Below, piece after piece: positions 1 through 6,808 of a stretch of 10,352 bases of DNA (positions within the stretch are counted from its first letter, which is position 1; every line of letters starts with the position of its first letter). Source of the DNA: Gammaproteobacteria bacterium (lineage in GTDB: Bacteria > Pseudomonadota > Gammaproteobacteria > UBA6429 > Thiohalophilaceae). The notes under the pieces were generated by a model that saw only the letters and a program-made list of their open reading frames with translations, did no database searches and was not told where the DNA came from. Position numbers and translations under genes: made by a program. The stretch is from positions 1 through 10,352 of the forward strand of contig DRJN01000419.1 in assembly GCA_011052165.1 (NCBI GenBank), read 5' to 3'.

Positions 1-246
1 ATCGACCACACCCGCCACCAGGGGCATTTCGGGACCGACGATGGTGAGATCAATGTTTTCCCGGTGGGCGAAGCCCAGCAGGCCGGGAATATCGTTTACG
101 TCAATGGCCACGTTTTCGATACCGGGTTCCAGTGCGGTGCCGGCATTGCCGGGTGCTACGAACACGGTTTTCACCCCGGGCGCCTGTGCCACTTTCCAGG
201 CCAGCGCATGTTCACGTCCGCCGCCGCCGATAATCAGGACCTTCAT
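1..246 (-). CDS. purD: Phosphoribosylamine-glycine ligase (GAR synthetase), 5' part only
   Basis: PurD joins glycine to 5-phosphoribosylamine using ATP, the second step of de novo purine synthesis, in the cytoplasm. Only the first 82 residues are inside the window; the rest lies beyond the left edge. The visible part starts MKVLIIGGGGREHALAWK, the typical PurD N-terminus with its glycine-rich loop (residues 7-10) and the REHAL motif. It continues through APGNAGTA (about 31-38) and LTIVGPEMPLVAGVVD (about 67-82), all conserved in the N-terminal domain of the family. The ATG at 246-244 is set by the family N-terminus; the ribosome binding site before it is weak. In many gammaproteobacteria purD directly follows purH. 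Here it lies 4.8 kb further downstream, behind four other genes, and appears to have its own promoter. Confidence 0.95.
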   Translation of the reverse strand, partial: MKVLIIGGGGREHALAWKVAQAPGVKTVFVAPGNAGTALEPGIENVAIDVNDIPGLLGFAHRENIDLTIVGPEMPLVAGVVD

Positions 247-290
247 GCTCGGTTCTTATTCCGCTAAATAATAGAAAAAACAGGGCCAGG

Positions 291-319
291 ACTATGCCCG
301 ATCTTGCCCAAGGGGTCAA
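291..319 (-). promoter_or_regulatory. Candidate sigma-70 promoter of purD
   Basis: On the minus strand TTGACC (319-314, five of six consensus bases) is separated by exactly 17 bases from CATAGT (296-291, four of six). A start point near 284 would leave a leader of about 40 bases before the purD ATG. A GGGC/GCCC mini-hairpin followed by six T residues overlaps the -10 region and leader (about 275-300), which could be a weak terminator for transcription arriving from the upstream membrane gene. No PurR-like operator is evident. This is pattern matching by eye. Confidence 0.45.
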
Positions 320-356
320 ACAATGGAAAGGTTTTGGTTTTGAAGTCGTTTAGCTT

Positions 357-387
357 GATGGGTTTCACTTCGTTCTACCCATCCTAC
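357..387 (-). repeat. GTAG-headed REP-like repeat, copy A
   Basis: A 31-base unit read on the minus strand: GTAG head, arm GATGGGT, a 13-base loop and arm ACCCATC. It is an exact inverted copy of the unit at 454-484. It is followed on the plus strand by GGATAT, a flank shared with copy B. It lies in the gap between the membrane transferase and purD. Confidence 0.8.
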
Positions 388-405
388 GGATATTTAAGGG
401 GGGGG

Positions 406-441
406 GATGGGGTTCACTTCGCTCTACTACCCACTCCTAAC
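406..441 (-). repeat. GTAG-headed REP-like repeat, copy B (degenerate)
   Basis: A diverged unit in the same orientation as copy A: the arms carry substitutions, the loop has extra bases, and the head reads GTTAG. It is followed by CGGATATA as in copy A and preceded by a run of nine G residues (398-406). Together with the next copy, 12 bases away, it forms an imperfect long palindrome. Confidence 0.65.
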
Positions 442-453
442 GGATATAAGCGG

Positions 454-484
454 GTAGGATGGGTAGAACGAAGTGAAACCCATC
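454..484 (+). repeat. GTAG-headed REP-like repeat, copy C
   Basis: A 31-base unit on the plus strand with GTAG head and GATGGGT/ACCCATC arms, identical to the reverse complement of copy A (357-387). It ends 11 bases short of the stop codon of the minus-strand membrane transferase, so it lies in the 3' untranslated region of that gene. Copies A and C together can fold into one long hairpin in RNA. Confidence 0.8.
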
Positions 485-495
485 AAGAAGTCCGG

Positions 496-2526
496 TCAGC
501 CCGGTGGGCGACTTTGTTCTAACTCCTTCTTCGGTATGTGCGGATTATGGTAAAGCATGTATTTGGCGGTTTCATGGATGCCACGGGTAAGGGCTGCCAT
601 GTGCGCCGCGATCCTGGGATGTTCCTTGATCACATTTTTTCCCGGCGTTGCGGAGTGAGTATCAACCAACAGTTTGTGGCTGCCGTCTCCGTGCATGCGG
701 AAGTAGTAATTTTTCCCTATCAAGCTGATTATAGGAATAGCGCTGTGGATGGTAAAGGCGTAACGTTGCTTGTCAAAGCGTGGATCGCGTAAATCCCGTC
801 CCAGGGTAGTGTTGACGTAGCCGGGAGCGGCAAGGCCCGCAATAGTCGGCAACAGATCCACCTCACTCGCCAGTTTGTTATCCACACGAGGTTGAGTGAT
901 CAGTCCCGGCGCATAAAATAGCAGCGGTGTGTGCATACCGGTGACATTGTACATGCTTTCGAATTCAGGGGTTTGCTCACCGCCGTAACCGGTGATGCCA
1001 TGGTCACCGTAAAAAACAAAAATAGTGTTGTTCAGATAACCGGACTTGCGCACCTGTTGTATGAAATAGCCGACACAGTAATCCATAAACCGGAAGGAAT
1101 TAAACTCTTTCTCGGAAATGAAACCGGCCTTGCTCAGGGTTTCCTTGTCTTCGTGGCGTAGTTTGAAACCATGATCATCCTTGGGAATGGTGTAGGGCCG
1201 GTGATTACCAGAAGTCTGAATAATAGCAAAAAAGGGCTGGGTCTGTTTCGCCAAAACCTTGTTGGCTTCCTTGAACAGATCCAGATCGGAAATGCCCCAG
1301 ACGTTGATGCGCGGTGAGCTGTAATCACCTTCTTCATGAATGTCCAGCCCTTTGATATTGTGTTGCAGGACGCCACGGATATTGCCCCAGTTGGCGCTGC
1401 CGCCGAGGAAGTAGAATTTCTGATAGCCCTTGAAGGCGTTGACGATGGTATGTTGCTCTACTACTCGCGGGTTGCGTGATGAAGTTTTGTTGAGCTCGAT
1501 ATCGGGAATGCCCGTGATGGCAGCAAATACTGAGCGCGCGGTGCCCGTGTGGGGGGCATAGTAATGGCGGTATTGCAGGCTCTGCTTCGCCAGCGCATCG
1601 AAGTAGGGAGTGGGGTTCAGGGGGTTGCCGAAGGTTCCCGTCTTGTAAGAGGCGAAGGACTCCAGAAATACCATAACAATATTGGGCCGTCTTTTGGCAT
1701 AGGTGCCGGGCCGGGTAATAGTGCGCCGGTAATTCAGTGTTTTGCTGTTGGGGTGGTCGACGCCCAGGTACTGACTCATGAGTGCATAGCTTGCGCGGGT
1801 TTTGTTGATATTAAAACCGATATGTTTATTTTTCAGCGTGTTGAAAAAATACAGCACCGGGTTCAGGGTGACCGCCGGAGCAAAGCTATGGGCACTGCTG
1901 AAGGCTTCGCTCCAGCGCAGGGGATACCAGGAAAGATTGCCGTAGAGGCCAAACAATAGCAGTACCGTACTCAGGCTGATGATGCCGGTTTTGTACCAGC
2001 CGTGAAAAAACGGGGTAGCGTAGTTGCGTGCCCGTTGCAGCAGATGGTGTATGAGCCAGAGGTAGGCACCGAGCAGGACCAGTAGCGAGAGGCCGATCCA
2101 GACCACAGGGTAGCTTTCTGTGACCATTTGCAACGAGGTTTCAGGGTTATAGGCAAAACGCAGTATCGTCGCGTTCATGGGTTGCTGCAGGTAGGCGTAA
2201 TAGCCAAAGTACAGATAATAGAATAACAGGATGATGAAAAAAGCCAGTGCCAGATAGCCGAACCAGATATTGCGCATGAGCCGGGACTCAAAGGGACTGA
2301 GAATGCGCAGGCCGCCAAGCAGAAACAGTGGCAGAATTACGAATAAGGTTAGACGCAGATCGTATTTGAATCCCAGGTAGAAACTGTGCACCAGCATACC
2401 GCCGGGAATCGGATCGGTCGGTGTTTTGAAGTACAGCCAGAAAGCCAGCCTGAACAGGGAAAACAGCACCATGTTGATCAACAGGAGATTAATGAGGAAG
2501 TGCAGCAGACGGGGAAGTTTTTGCAT
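496..2526 (-). CDS. LTA synthase/OpgB-family membrane phosphoglycerol transferase (alkaline-phosphatase superfamily)
   Basis: A 676-residue inner-membrane protein. About five hydrophobic segments (roughly 8-32, 50-72, 88-112, 137-165, 180-200) precede an extracytoplasmic catalytic domain from about 280 to 610. This is the LtaS layout. Metal and active-site signatures are visible: NIVMVFLESF with Glu289, HTGTARSVF with a candidate nucleophile Thr327 or Thr329, SGNHRPY with His441, and YGDHG with Asp508-His509. The sulfatase C/S-x-P-x-R motif is absent. In the family (LtaS; OpgB/MdoB in Gram-negatives) the threonine takes phosphoglycerol from phosphatidylglycerol and transfers it to a glycan; the acceptor here is unknown. 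Osmoregulated periplasmic glucan or a surface polysaccharide is possible. The gene lies between purH and purD, and shares a 154-base divergent region with a phosphoesterase. The C-terminal 60 residues are basic and have no recognisable domain. The start at 2526 fits the first membrane helix; the ribosome binding site is poor (AGGT). Confidence 0.85.
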   Translation of the reverse strand: MQKLPRLLHFLINLLLINMVLFSLFRLAFWLYFKTPTDPIPGGMLVHSFYLGFKYDLRLTLFVILPLFLLGGLRILSPFESRLMRNIWFGYLALAFFIILLFYYLYFGYYAYLQQPMNATILRFAYNPETSLQMVTESYPVVWIGLSLLVLLGAYLWLIHHLLQRARNYATPFFHGWYKTGIISLSTVLLLFGLYGNLSWYPLRWSEAFSSAHSFAPAVTLNPVLYFFNTLKNKHIGFNINKTRASYALMSQYLGVDHPNSKTLNYRRTITRPGTYAKRRPNIVMVFLESFASYKTGTFGNPLNPTPYFDALAKQSLQYRHYYAPHTGTARSVFAAITGIPDIELNKTSSRNPRVVEQHTIVNAFKGYQKFYFLGGSANWGNIRGVLQHNIKGLDIHEEGDYSSPRINVWGISDLDLFKEANKVLAKQTQPFFAIIQTSGNHRPYTIPKDDHGFKLRHEDKETLSKAGFISEKEFNSFRFMDYCVGYFIQQVRKSGYLNNTIFVFYGDHGITGYGGEQTPEFESMYNVTGMHTPLLFYAPGLITQPRVDNKLASEVDLLPTIAGLAAPGYVNTTLGRDLRDPRFDKQRYAFTIHSAIPIISLIGKNYYFRMHGDGSHKLLVDTHSATPGKNVIKEHPRIAAHMAALTRGIHETAKYMLYHNPHIPKKELEQSRPPG

Positions 2527-2680
2527 AGATCGGATTACCTGTTAGGTGCGGTTTTGCGCTATTCTACCGAGTCTTGGCAGGATAAAGAAAGTGCCATGAA
2601 TGAATTATAACTTTTCTGTATATTAAAGGTTCAGATGTTAAGATGTTATTAAATGGATTGTTGGGATAAATAAATATGAT
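2527..2680. promoter_or_regulatory. Divergent promoter region between transferase and phosphoesterase genes
   Basis: This AT-rich gap of 154 bases must hold the promoter of at least the plus-strand gene, because no other plus-strand gene precedes it. A perfect TATAAT is present on the minus strand at 2609-2604, but its -35 partner is poor. A TATATT is present on the plus strand near 2620, also without a convincing -35. I cannot assign exact start points. Confidence 0.3.
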
Positions 2681-4066
2681 GTGGAGCATGATAGTTTGAA
2701 AAAGTGGGTGAAACGTCTTGCCCAGGGTTTCCTGGCCCTGTTGCTGATCTATGGGGTGGGCCGATTTGTGGTGGTCTATCTGGGTAGTTTTTACACAGGT
2801 GAACGCGCACCCTACCTGATGATGCCGGCGCCGAATGCCATGACTCTGCGCTGGCAGACTCTTCAGAAGGGAGAGGGCCAGATCCGCTATGGCCGCAGTT
2901 TGGCGAAACTGGATCATCTGGCTACGGAAATGTCCAGTGCAGAAGAACATGAGTTACGTCTGCAGGGGCTTAAGCCGGGCACGCGTTATTATTACCGGAT
3001 TGAAAATCAGGTTGATGGTGAGACAGCAAAAACGCTTTATAGCGGCAAGGCTTACTGGTTTATGACGTCGCCAAAAACCGGTCAGGCTGTCTCCGTGCGC
3101 TTCGCCGTACTGGGTGATCCCGGTAAGGCCGGCAAAGTGCAGACCCAGGTGCGCGAGGCGCTGATGGCATGGCTGGCGAAAAACCCGCGTCCCGATCGAA
3201 ATCGGGCCTACCTGGATCTGCTTCTGACTACGGGTGACAATGCCTATCGCTCGGGGACTAACAAGCAGTTCCAGGTCGATTTTTTCACGCCTTATGCGAG
3301 CATCCTGAAGAATGTGCCAGTATGGCCCGCGTACGGCAATCATGATGCGCGGCGTTGGGCCTTTTTCGATATTTTCAGTTTCCCAACCAAGGCTGAATCC
3401 GGCGGCCTAGCCTCGGGAACCGAGCATTACTATTCTTTCGATTATGCCAATGCGCATTTCATTATGCTGGATACTACGGCCAGCAGCATGGCGGTGGGTA
3501 GCAAGATGCTCAACTGGCTGCAACGGGATCTCGCGGCCAGCAAACAGAAATGGATCATTGCCGCATTCCATCACCCCCCCTATAGCCACGGTTCACATGA
3601 TTCAGACAACCCGCACGACAGTGGCGGGCGTATGCTGGATGTGCGTAAAAACGTCCTGCCAATCCTGGAAGCAGGAGGCGCAGATCTGGTATTAAGCGGT
3701 CACAGTCATATGTATGAACGCTCCTGGTTGATGCGTTGTAATTATGGCGACTCGAGTACCTTGCAGGCAAACATGATACGCGAGAAGACGTTGGGAAGGA
3801 CTCCGCCGTACAAAAAACCGGGACGGGACGGATTTTCAGGCACAGTTTATACGGTCATTGGTTCCTCCTCCAAACACGATCAGGGCAGACTTGATCATCC
3901 CGACATGCCTGTTTCGCTGGCCGAAAGTGGTTCTGTGGTTGTCGATATTGCCAACGGCCTGATGAGTGTCCGTTTTATTACCAAACGAGGGCGGGTAGCC
4001 GATCATTTTTCCATTCTGAAAACGCCCGCCACAGGACAGGCCATGCGTTGTGCACCACTCAATTGA
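2681..4066 (+). CDS. Purple-acid-phosphatase-like metallophosphoesterase, membrane-anchored or exported
   Basis: This 461-residue protein should hydrolyse phosphate mono- or diesters with a two-metal centre outside the cytoplasmic membrane; the substrate is unknown. A hydrophobic segment at about 17-34 after lysines and arginines looks like a signal anchor or uncleaved signal. A fibronectin-like purple acid phosphatase N-domain follows (about 43-130, with LKPGTRYYYRIE). The catalytic domain carries all five motif blocks: GD (145-146), GDNAY (185-189, with the tyrosine that ligates iron in purple acid phosphatases), GNHD (219-222), AFHHPPY (295-301) and GHSHMYER (340-347). Only two cysteines are seen (353 and 457), which suggests one disulfide. 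No ATG start exists in frame: the choices are GTG at 2681 or TTG at 2696, and the latter has GGAG nine bases before it. The stop codon TGA is partly made of a repeat element. It is the only plus-strand gene here and diverges from a phosphoglycerol transferase. Confidence 0.85.
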   Translation: MEHDSLKKWVKRLAQGFLALLLIYGVGRFVVVYLGSFYTGERAPYLMMPAPNAMTLRWQTLQKGEGQIRYGRSLAKLDHLATEMSSAEEHELRLQGLKPGTRYYYRIENQVDGETAKTLYSGKAYWFMTSPKTGQAVSVRFAVLGDPGKAGKVQTQVREALMAWLAKNPRPDRNRAYLDLLLTTGDNAYRSGTNKQFQVDFFTPYASILKNVPVWPAYGNHDARRWAFFDIFSFPTKAESGGLASGTEHYYSFDYANAHFIMLDTTASSMAVGSKMLNWLQRDLAASKQKWIIAAFHHPPYSHGSHDSDNPHDSGGRMLDVRKNVLPILEAGGADLVLSGHSHMYERSWLMRCNYGDSSTLQANMIREKTLGRTPPYKKPGRDGFSGTVYTVIGSSSKHDQGRLDHPDMPVSLAESGSVVVDIANGLMSVRFITKRGRVADHFSILKTPATGQAMRCAPLN

Positions 4067-4093
4067 TGGGTTTCACTTTCTACCCATCCTAAC
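4065..4093 (-). repeat. GTAG-headed REP-like repeat, copy D
   Basis: The unit on the minus strand has the GATGGGT/ACCCATC arms, a shortened loop and a GTTAG head. Its outer arm begins inside the TGA stop codon (4064-4066) of the phosphoesterase. It is followed by CTGGATA, resembling the GGATA flank of copies A and B. With copy E it brackets the convergent gap. Confidence 0.7.
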
Positions 4094-4129
4094 CTGGATA
4101 AACCACAAGATAAGTACCTTCACGAAATA

Positions 4130-4154
4130 ATTTTCTGCAAAATGCACAGAAAAT
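4130..4154. terminator. Possible bidirectional terminator hairpin between convergent genes
   Basis: ATTTTCTG (4130-4137) is perfectly complementary to CAGAAAAT (4147-4154) across a nine-base loop, midway between the convergent phosphoesterase and phhB genes. The stem ends in A/T on both sides, so either strand gives T residues at the 3' end. The stem is AT-rich and the T tracts are short, so efficiency is uncertain. Confidence 0.4.
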
Positions 4155-4188
4155 CATTTCTAAGGGACTAATAAATAACTAAAAATGA

Positions 4189-4220
4189 GTAGAATGGGTA
4201 GAACAAAGTGAAACCCATTA
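4189..4220 (+). repeat. GTAG-headed REP-like repeat, copy E
   Basis: The unit on the plus strand starts with GTAG, has the AATGGGT/ACCCATT arm variant and ends at the TAA stop codon of phhB (4220-4218). It is inverted relative to copy D, with both heads facing inward. The compensating arm changes (G to A in one arm, C to T in the other) keep the stem paired. Confidence 0.7.
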
Positions 4221-4568
4221 ATCATGGGACTGTTTGAAAATCTCATCAGTCCTAGCGGCCATGATGAAATCATTGCGGTGTAGTCCTTTAATCTTATGCG
4301 ACCACCAGGTTACTGTTACCTTGCCCCATTCGGTCAGCAGGGTAGGATGATGGCCTTCGGTTTCCGCTGCTTCGCCTATCTTGTTGCTAAAAGTCAGCGC
4401 CTTGATGAAACTGCCAAAGCGGAACGTTTTTTCCAGTTGCATGATGCTATCACGTACCTCGATGTTCCAGTCGGGGATTTTTCCAATCAATTGTTTCAGT
4501 TCTTCGTCGGAGATCTGCGGCGCATCGGCGCGGCAGGCTTCACAGGATTCCTGACTCAGGTTATTCAT
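4218..4568 (-). CDS. phhB: Pterin-4a-carbinolamine dehydratase
   Basis: PhhB dehydrates 4a-hydroxytetrahydrobiopterin, recycling the pterin cofactor of phenylalanine hydroxylase in the cytoplasm. The 116 residues match the family length. The signature EGHHPTL (71-77) holds the catalytic His73-His74, and His91 follows in WWSHKIKGLHRND. The N-terminal extension with C9-E-A-C12-RADAP is common in gammaproteobacterial members. Its ATG overlaps the stop of the DUF2059 gene (ATGA), so translation is probably coupled, and both may belong to the purH transcript. No phenylalanine hydroxylase (phhA) is in the window. Stand-alone family members have also been linked to folate and molybdopterin metabolism, so the physiological partner is open. 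The stop codon lies at the edge of repeat copy E. Confidence 0.93.
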   Translation of the reverse strand: MNNLSQESCEACRADAPQISDEELKQLIGKIPDWNIEVRDSIMQLEKTFRFGSFIKALTFSNKIGEAAETEGHHPTLLTEWGKVTVTWWSHKIKGLHRNDFIMAARTDEIFKQSHD

Positions 4569-5038
4569 AACTTTTTTTCATGGTTAAGCGGGCGGGATTG
4601 TTTGTGGTTTTTCTGTTGATATTTTAAAAGAATTTTTCGAGCTATTTGTTGGCCCCATTGCCGGCCAATCAGGATAGACTCACGCAGTATTGCGGGCTGA
4701 ACTTTTATAAGTTTTTTACCCGCAGCGCTGGCATAAAAGGCATTGATTCCCTTAATATCTTCTTCGGTTAGATATTTTTGATAAACGGGTATAACGAGTT
4801 CAATCATCTCATTTTCATTGACTTCCGCCATAACATCTTTCCAAAATTTATCAGGCGCCTTCGGTATCATTCTTTTCATAGCGGGAATCATTTGATTCAT
4901 TATCTGAACGCCTATTTTTCCTGAACCCGCTTCAATCATCATTTTTCTGATACTTTCCTTTGATGCAGGAGCAGAGAATGCTGGTACAGGTAGGATAAGT
5001 GCAGCCAGCAGAAGAGATGTTAGATATTTCCTGTACAT
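4565..5038 (-). CDS. Exported DUF2059-domain protein
   Basis: A 157-residue protein of unknown function. A clear signal peptide (lysine/arginine, then LLLAALILPVPAFSA, cleavage near residue 23) sends it to the periplasm. Residues about 85-140 carry the DUF2059 pattern: IPVYQKYLTEEDIKGINAFY, then SAAGKKLI and a helical segment with GRQWGQQ. There are no cysteines and no catalytic motif; the mature part is predicted all-helical. The C-terminus is a basic tail rich in lysine and glutamine. The ATG has a very good ribosome binding site, AAGGAG at 5050-5045 with six bases spacing. It begins 18 bases after purH stops and overlaps phhB by four bases, which suggests a purH-DUF2059-phhB transcript. 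I infer no shared function from that arrangement. Confidence 0.8.
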   Translation of the reverse strand: MYRKYLTSLLLAALILPVPAFSAPASKESIRKMMIEAGSGKIGVQIMNQMIPAMKRMIPKAPDKFWKDVMAEVNENEMIELVIPVYQKYLTEEDIKGINAFYASAAGKKLIKVQPAILRESILIGRQWGQQIARKILLKYQQKNHKQSRPLNHEKKL

Positions 5039-5056
5039 TGAAGACTCCTTTTTATG

Positions 5057-6622
5057 TTAATGTCGAAAATGACGCATACCCGTCATAACCATGGCGATAC
5101 CATGCTCATCGGCGGCGGCGATCACTTCATCATCTCGCATGGAGCCGCCAGGCTGGATGACGGCGGCAATGCCGTTTTCCGCAGCCTGATCGAGACCGTC
5201 GCGGAAAGGGAAAAAAGCATCAGAGGCCATGACCGATCCTTTGACTTCCAGTTTAGCATGCTGGGCTTTGATGAGGGCGATACGGGCTGAGTTGATCCGG
5301 CTCATCTGTCCGGCGCCGACACCGATGGTCATGAGATCGTGGCCAAAGACGATTGCGTTGGACTTGACGAACTTCGCCACCTTCCAGGTAAACAGTAGAT
5401 CCTGCATTTGTTTTTCGGTGGGTTTGATTTTGGTGACAACATTGAGATCATTATATAAAGACAGATCGGCATCCTGTACCAGTAACCCGCCGTTGACTTT
5501 TTTAAAATCCAGCCGGTTGCCAGGTTTCTTTGGCCAGTCACCGCAGGTTAGTAGACGCAAGTTCTTCTTCGCCTTGACCACGTCGATCGCTTCTGCTGTG
5601 GCCTGGGGGACGATGATAACTTCAACGAACTGGCGCTCGATGATGGCTTTTGCCGTATCGGCGTCCAGTGTCCGGTTGAAAGCGATGATGCCGCCGAAGG
5701 CCGATTCCGGATCGGTCTGATAGGCGCGATTATAGGCATTGAGCAAATCACGATCAATGGCCACGCCGCAGGGGTTAGCGTGTTTGACAATCACGCAGGC
5801 CGGTTCTTCAAACTGTTTGATGCACTCCAGCGCGGCATCGGTGTCACCAATGTTATTATAGGACAGTTCCTTGCCCTGAATCTGGACAGCGGTAGCAAGA
5901 CTGGCTTCGGCCGGATGGGCTTCAACATAGAATGCCGCTTTCTGGTGTGGGTTTTCGCCGTAGCGCATTTCCTGAGTCTTATGGTACTGGCGGTTGAAGG
6001 TACGTGGAAAGTCCGCCCGGTTGCCCGTACCCTCGGTCAAGGTGCCGAGATAGTTGGCGATAATGCCGTCATAGTGGGCGGTGTGCTCAAAGGTTTTGAC
6101 GGCCAGATCAAAACGAGTTGCGTCACTTATCTCACCATTATTGTTCTGCATTTCCTCGAGAATCTGTGTGTAGTCATCGGCATTGACGAGCACGCTGACA
6201 GCGGCATGATTCTTGGCTGCGGCGCGCAGCATAGTGGGACCGCCGATATCAATATTTTCGATGGCCGTGGCCAGGTCGCAATCCGCCTTGGCGATAGTCG
6301 CTTCGAAGGGATAGAGGTTAACCACCACCATGTCAATGGGAGGGATGTCATGTTCCTGCATGACGGCATCATCGATACCCCGGCGTCCCAGTAATCCAGC
6401 GTGGATTCTGGGATGCAGAGTCTTGACCCGGCCGTCCATCATTTCCGGAAAGCCGGTATAGTCGGAAACCTCAATTACCGGAATGCCTTCTTCCGCCAGC
6501 AGTTTCGCCGTACCCCCCGTGGAAAGAATTTCCACATTAAATTTCTCATGTAACTGCCGGGCGAAGTCGGCAATGCCGGATTTATCGGAAACGCTGATAA
6601 GCGCGCGGGTAATTTTGGTCAT
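5057..6622 (-). CDS. purH: Bifunctional AICAR transformylase/IMP cyclohydrolase
   Basis: PurH performs the last two steps of IMP synthesis: formyl transfer from 10-formyltetrahydrofolate to AICAR, then ring closure. The 521 residues are the normal length. The N-terminal MGS-like cyclohydrolase domain (about 1-150) shows ISVSDKSG, ILSTGGTAK, DGRVKTLHPRIHAG (63-76) and NIDIGGPTMLRAAAKNH (123-139). The transformylase domain shows RYGENPHQ (220-227), the catalytic Lys280-His281 in KHANPCGVA, DPESAFGG, and the C-terminal SDAFFPFRDG and IQPGGSMRD blocks. The reading frame is open 38 codons further upstream, but the ATG at 6622 matches the family start and has AAGG seven bases before it. It lies downstream of fis, as in Pseudomonas-type genomes, but purD is not next to it. 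Confidence 0.97.
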   Translation of the reverse strand: MTKITRALISVSDKSGIADFARQLHEKFNVEILSTGGTAKLLAEEGIPVIEVSDYTGFPEMMDGRVKTLHPRIHAGLLGRRGIDDAVMQEHDIPPIDMVVVNLYPFEATIAKADCDLATAIENIDIGGPTMLRAAAKNHAAVSVLVNADDYTQILEEMQNNNGEISDATRFDLAVKTFEHTAHYDGIIANYLGTLTEGTGNRADFPRTFNRQYHKTQEMRYGENPHQKAAFYVEAHPAEASLATAVQIQGKELSYNNIGDTDAALECIKQFEEPACVIVKHANPCGVAIDRDLLNAYNRAYQTDPESAFGGIIAFNRTLDADTAKAIIERQFVEVIIVPQATAEAIDVVKAKKNLRLLTCGDWPKKPGNRLDFKKVNGGLLVQDADLSLYNDLNVVTKIKPTEKQMQDLLFTWKVAKFVKSNAIVFGHDLMTIGVGAGQMSRINSARIALIKAQHAKLEVKGSVMASDAFFPFRDGLDQAAENGIAAVIQPGGSMRDDEVIAAADEHGIAMVMTGMRHFRH

Positions 6623-6808
6623 GCTTGAACCTTGTGATATGGGGTTGTGATTAACGCAAAGGATGCGGAGTTGCGACCGGAGCGAAACGCAGGACGTACC
6701 GAATGAAACTCGTAAAGCGAGGTTCTCACGGTGCAAAGATTACCGTTTATGAATCGCATCCGATTTGTGTGCTGTATCTGCCTTTAATCGCTTCGAGTCT
6801 CATTCCCT

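Noticed and set aside
41..271. Plus-strand frames opposite purD
   Set aside because: They are antisense shadows of purD, whose minus-strand translation gives an unmistakable PurD N-terminus.
357..484. CRISPR array
   Set aside because: The repeat units are in mixed orientation with only three copies and irregular, unlike spacing. The same unit is scattered through the window.
496..2526. Arylsulfatase
   Set aside because: The sulfatase C/S-x-P-x-R maturation motif is missing. A threonine stands at the active-site position and the membrane-helix layout is that of LTA synthases.
6660..6725. Another REP-like copy or a riboswitch in the purH leader
   Set aside because: The stretch has a GAGCGAAACGCAG segment resembling repeat loops and one short hairpin, but there is no GTAG head and arm pair. 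No known riboswitch core was recognised.
6623..6736. Longer purH start at 6736 (38 extra codons)
   Set aside because: The extra residues are not part of the PurH family. The ATG at 6622 directly precedes the conserved N-terminus and has AAGG at good spacing.
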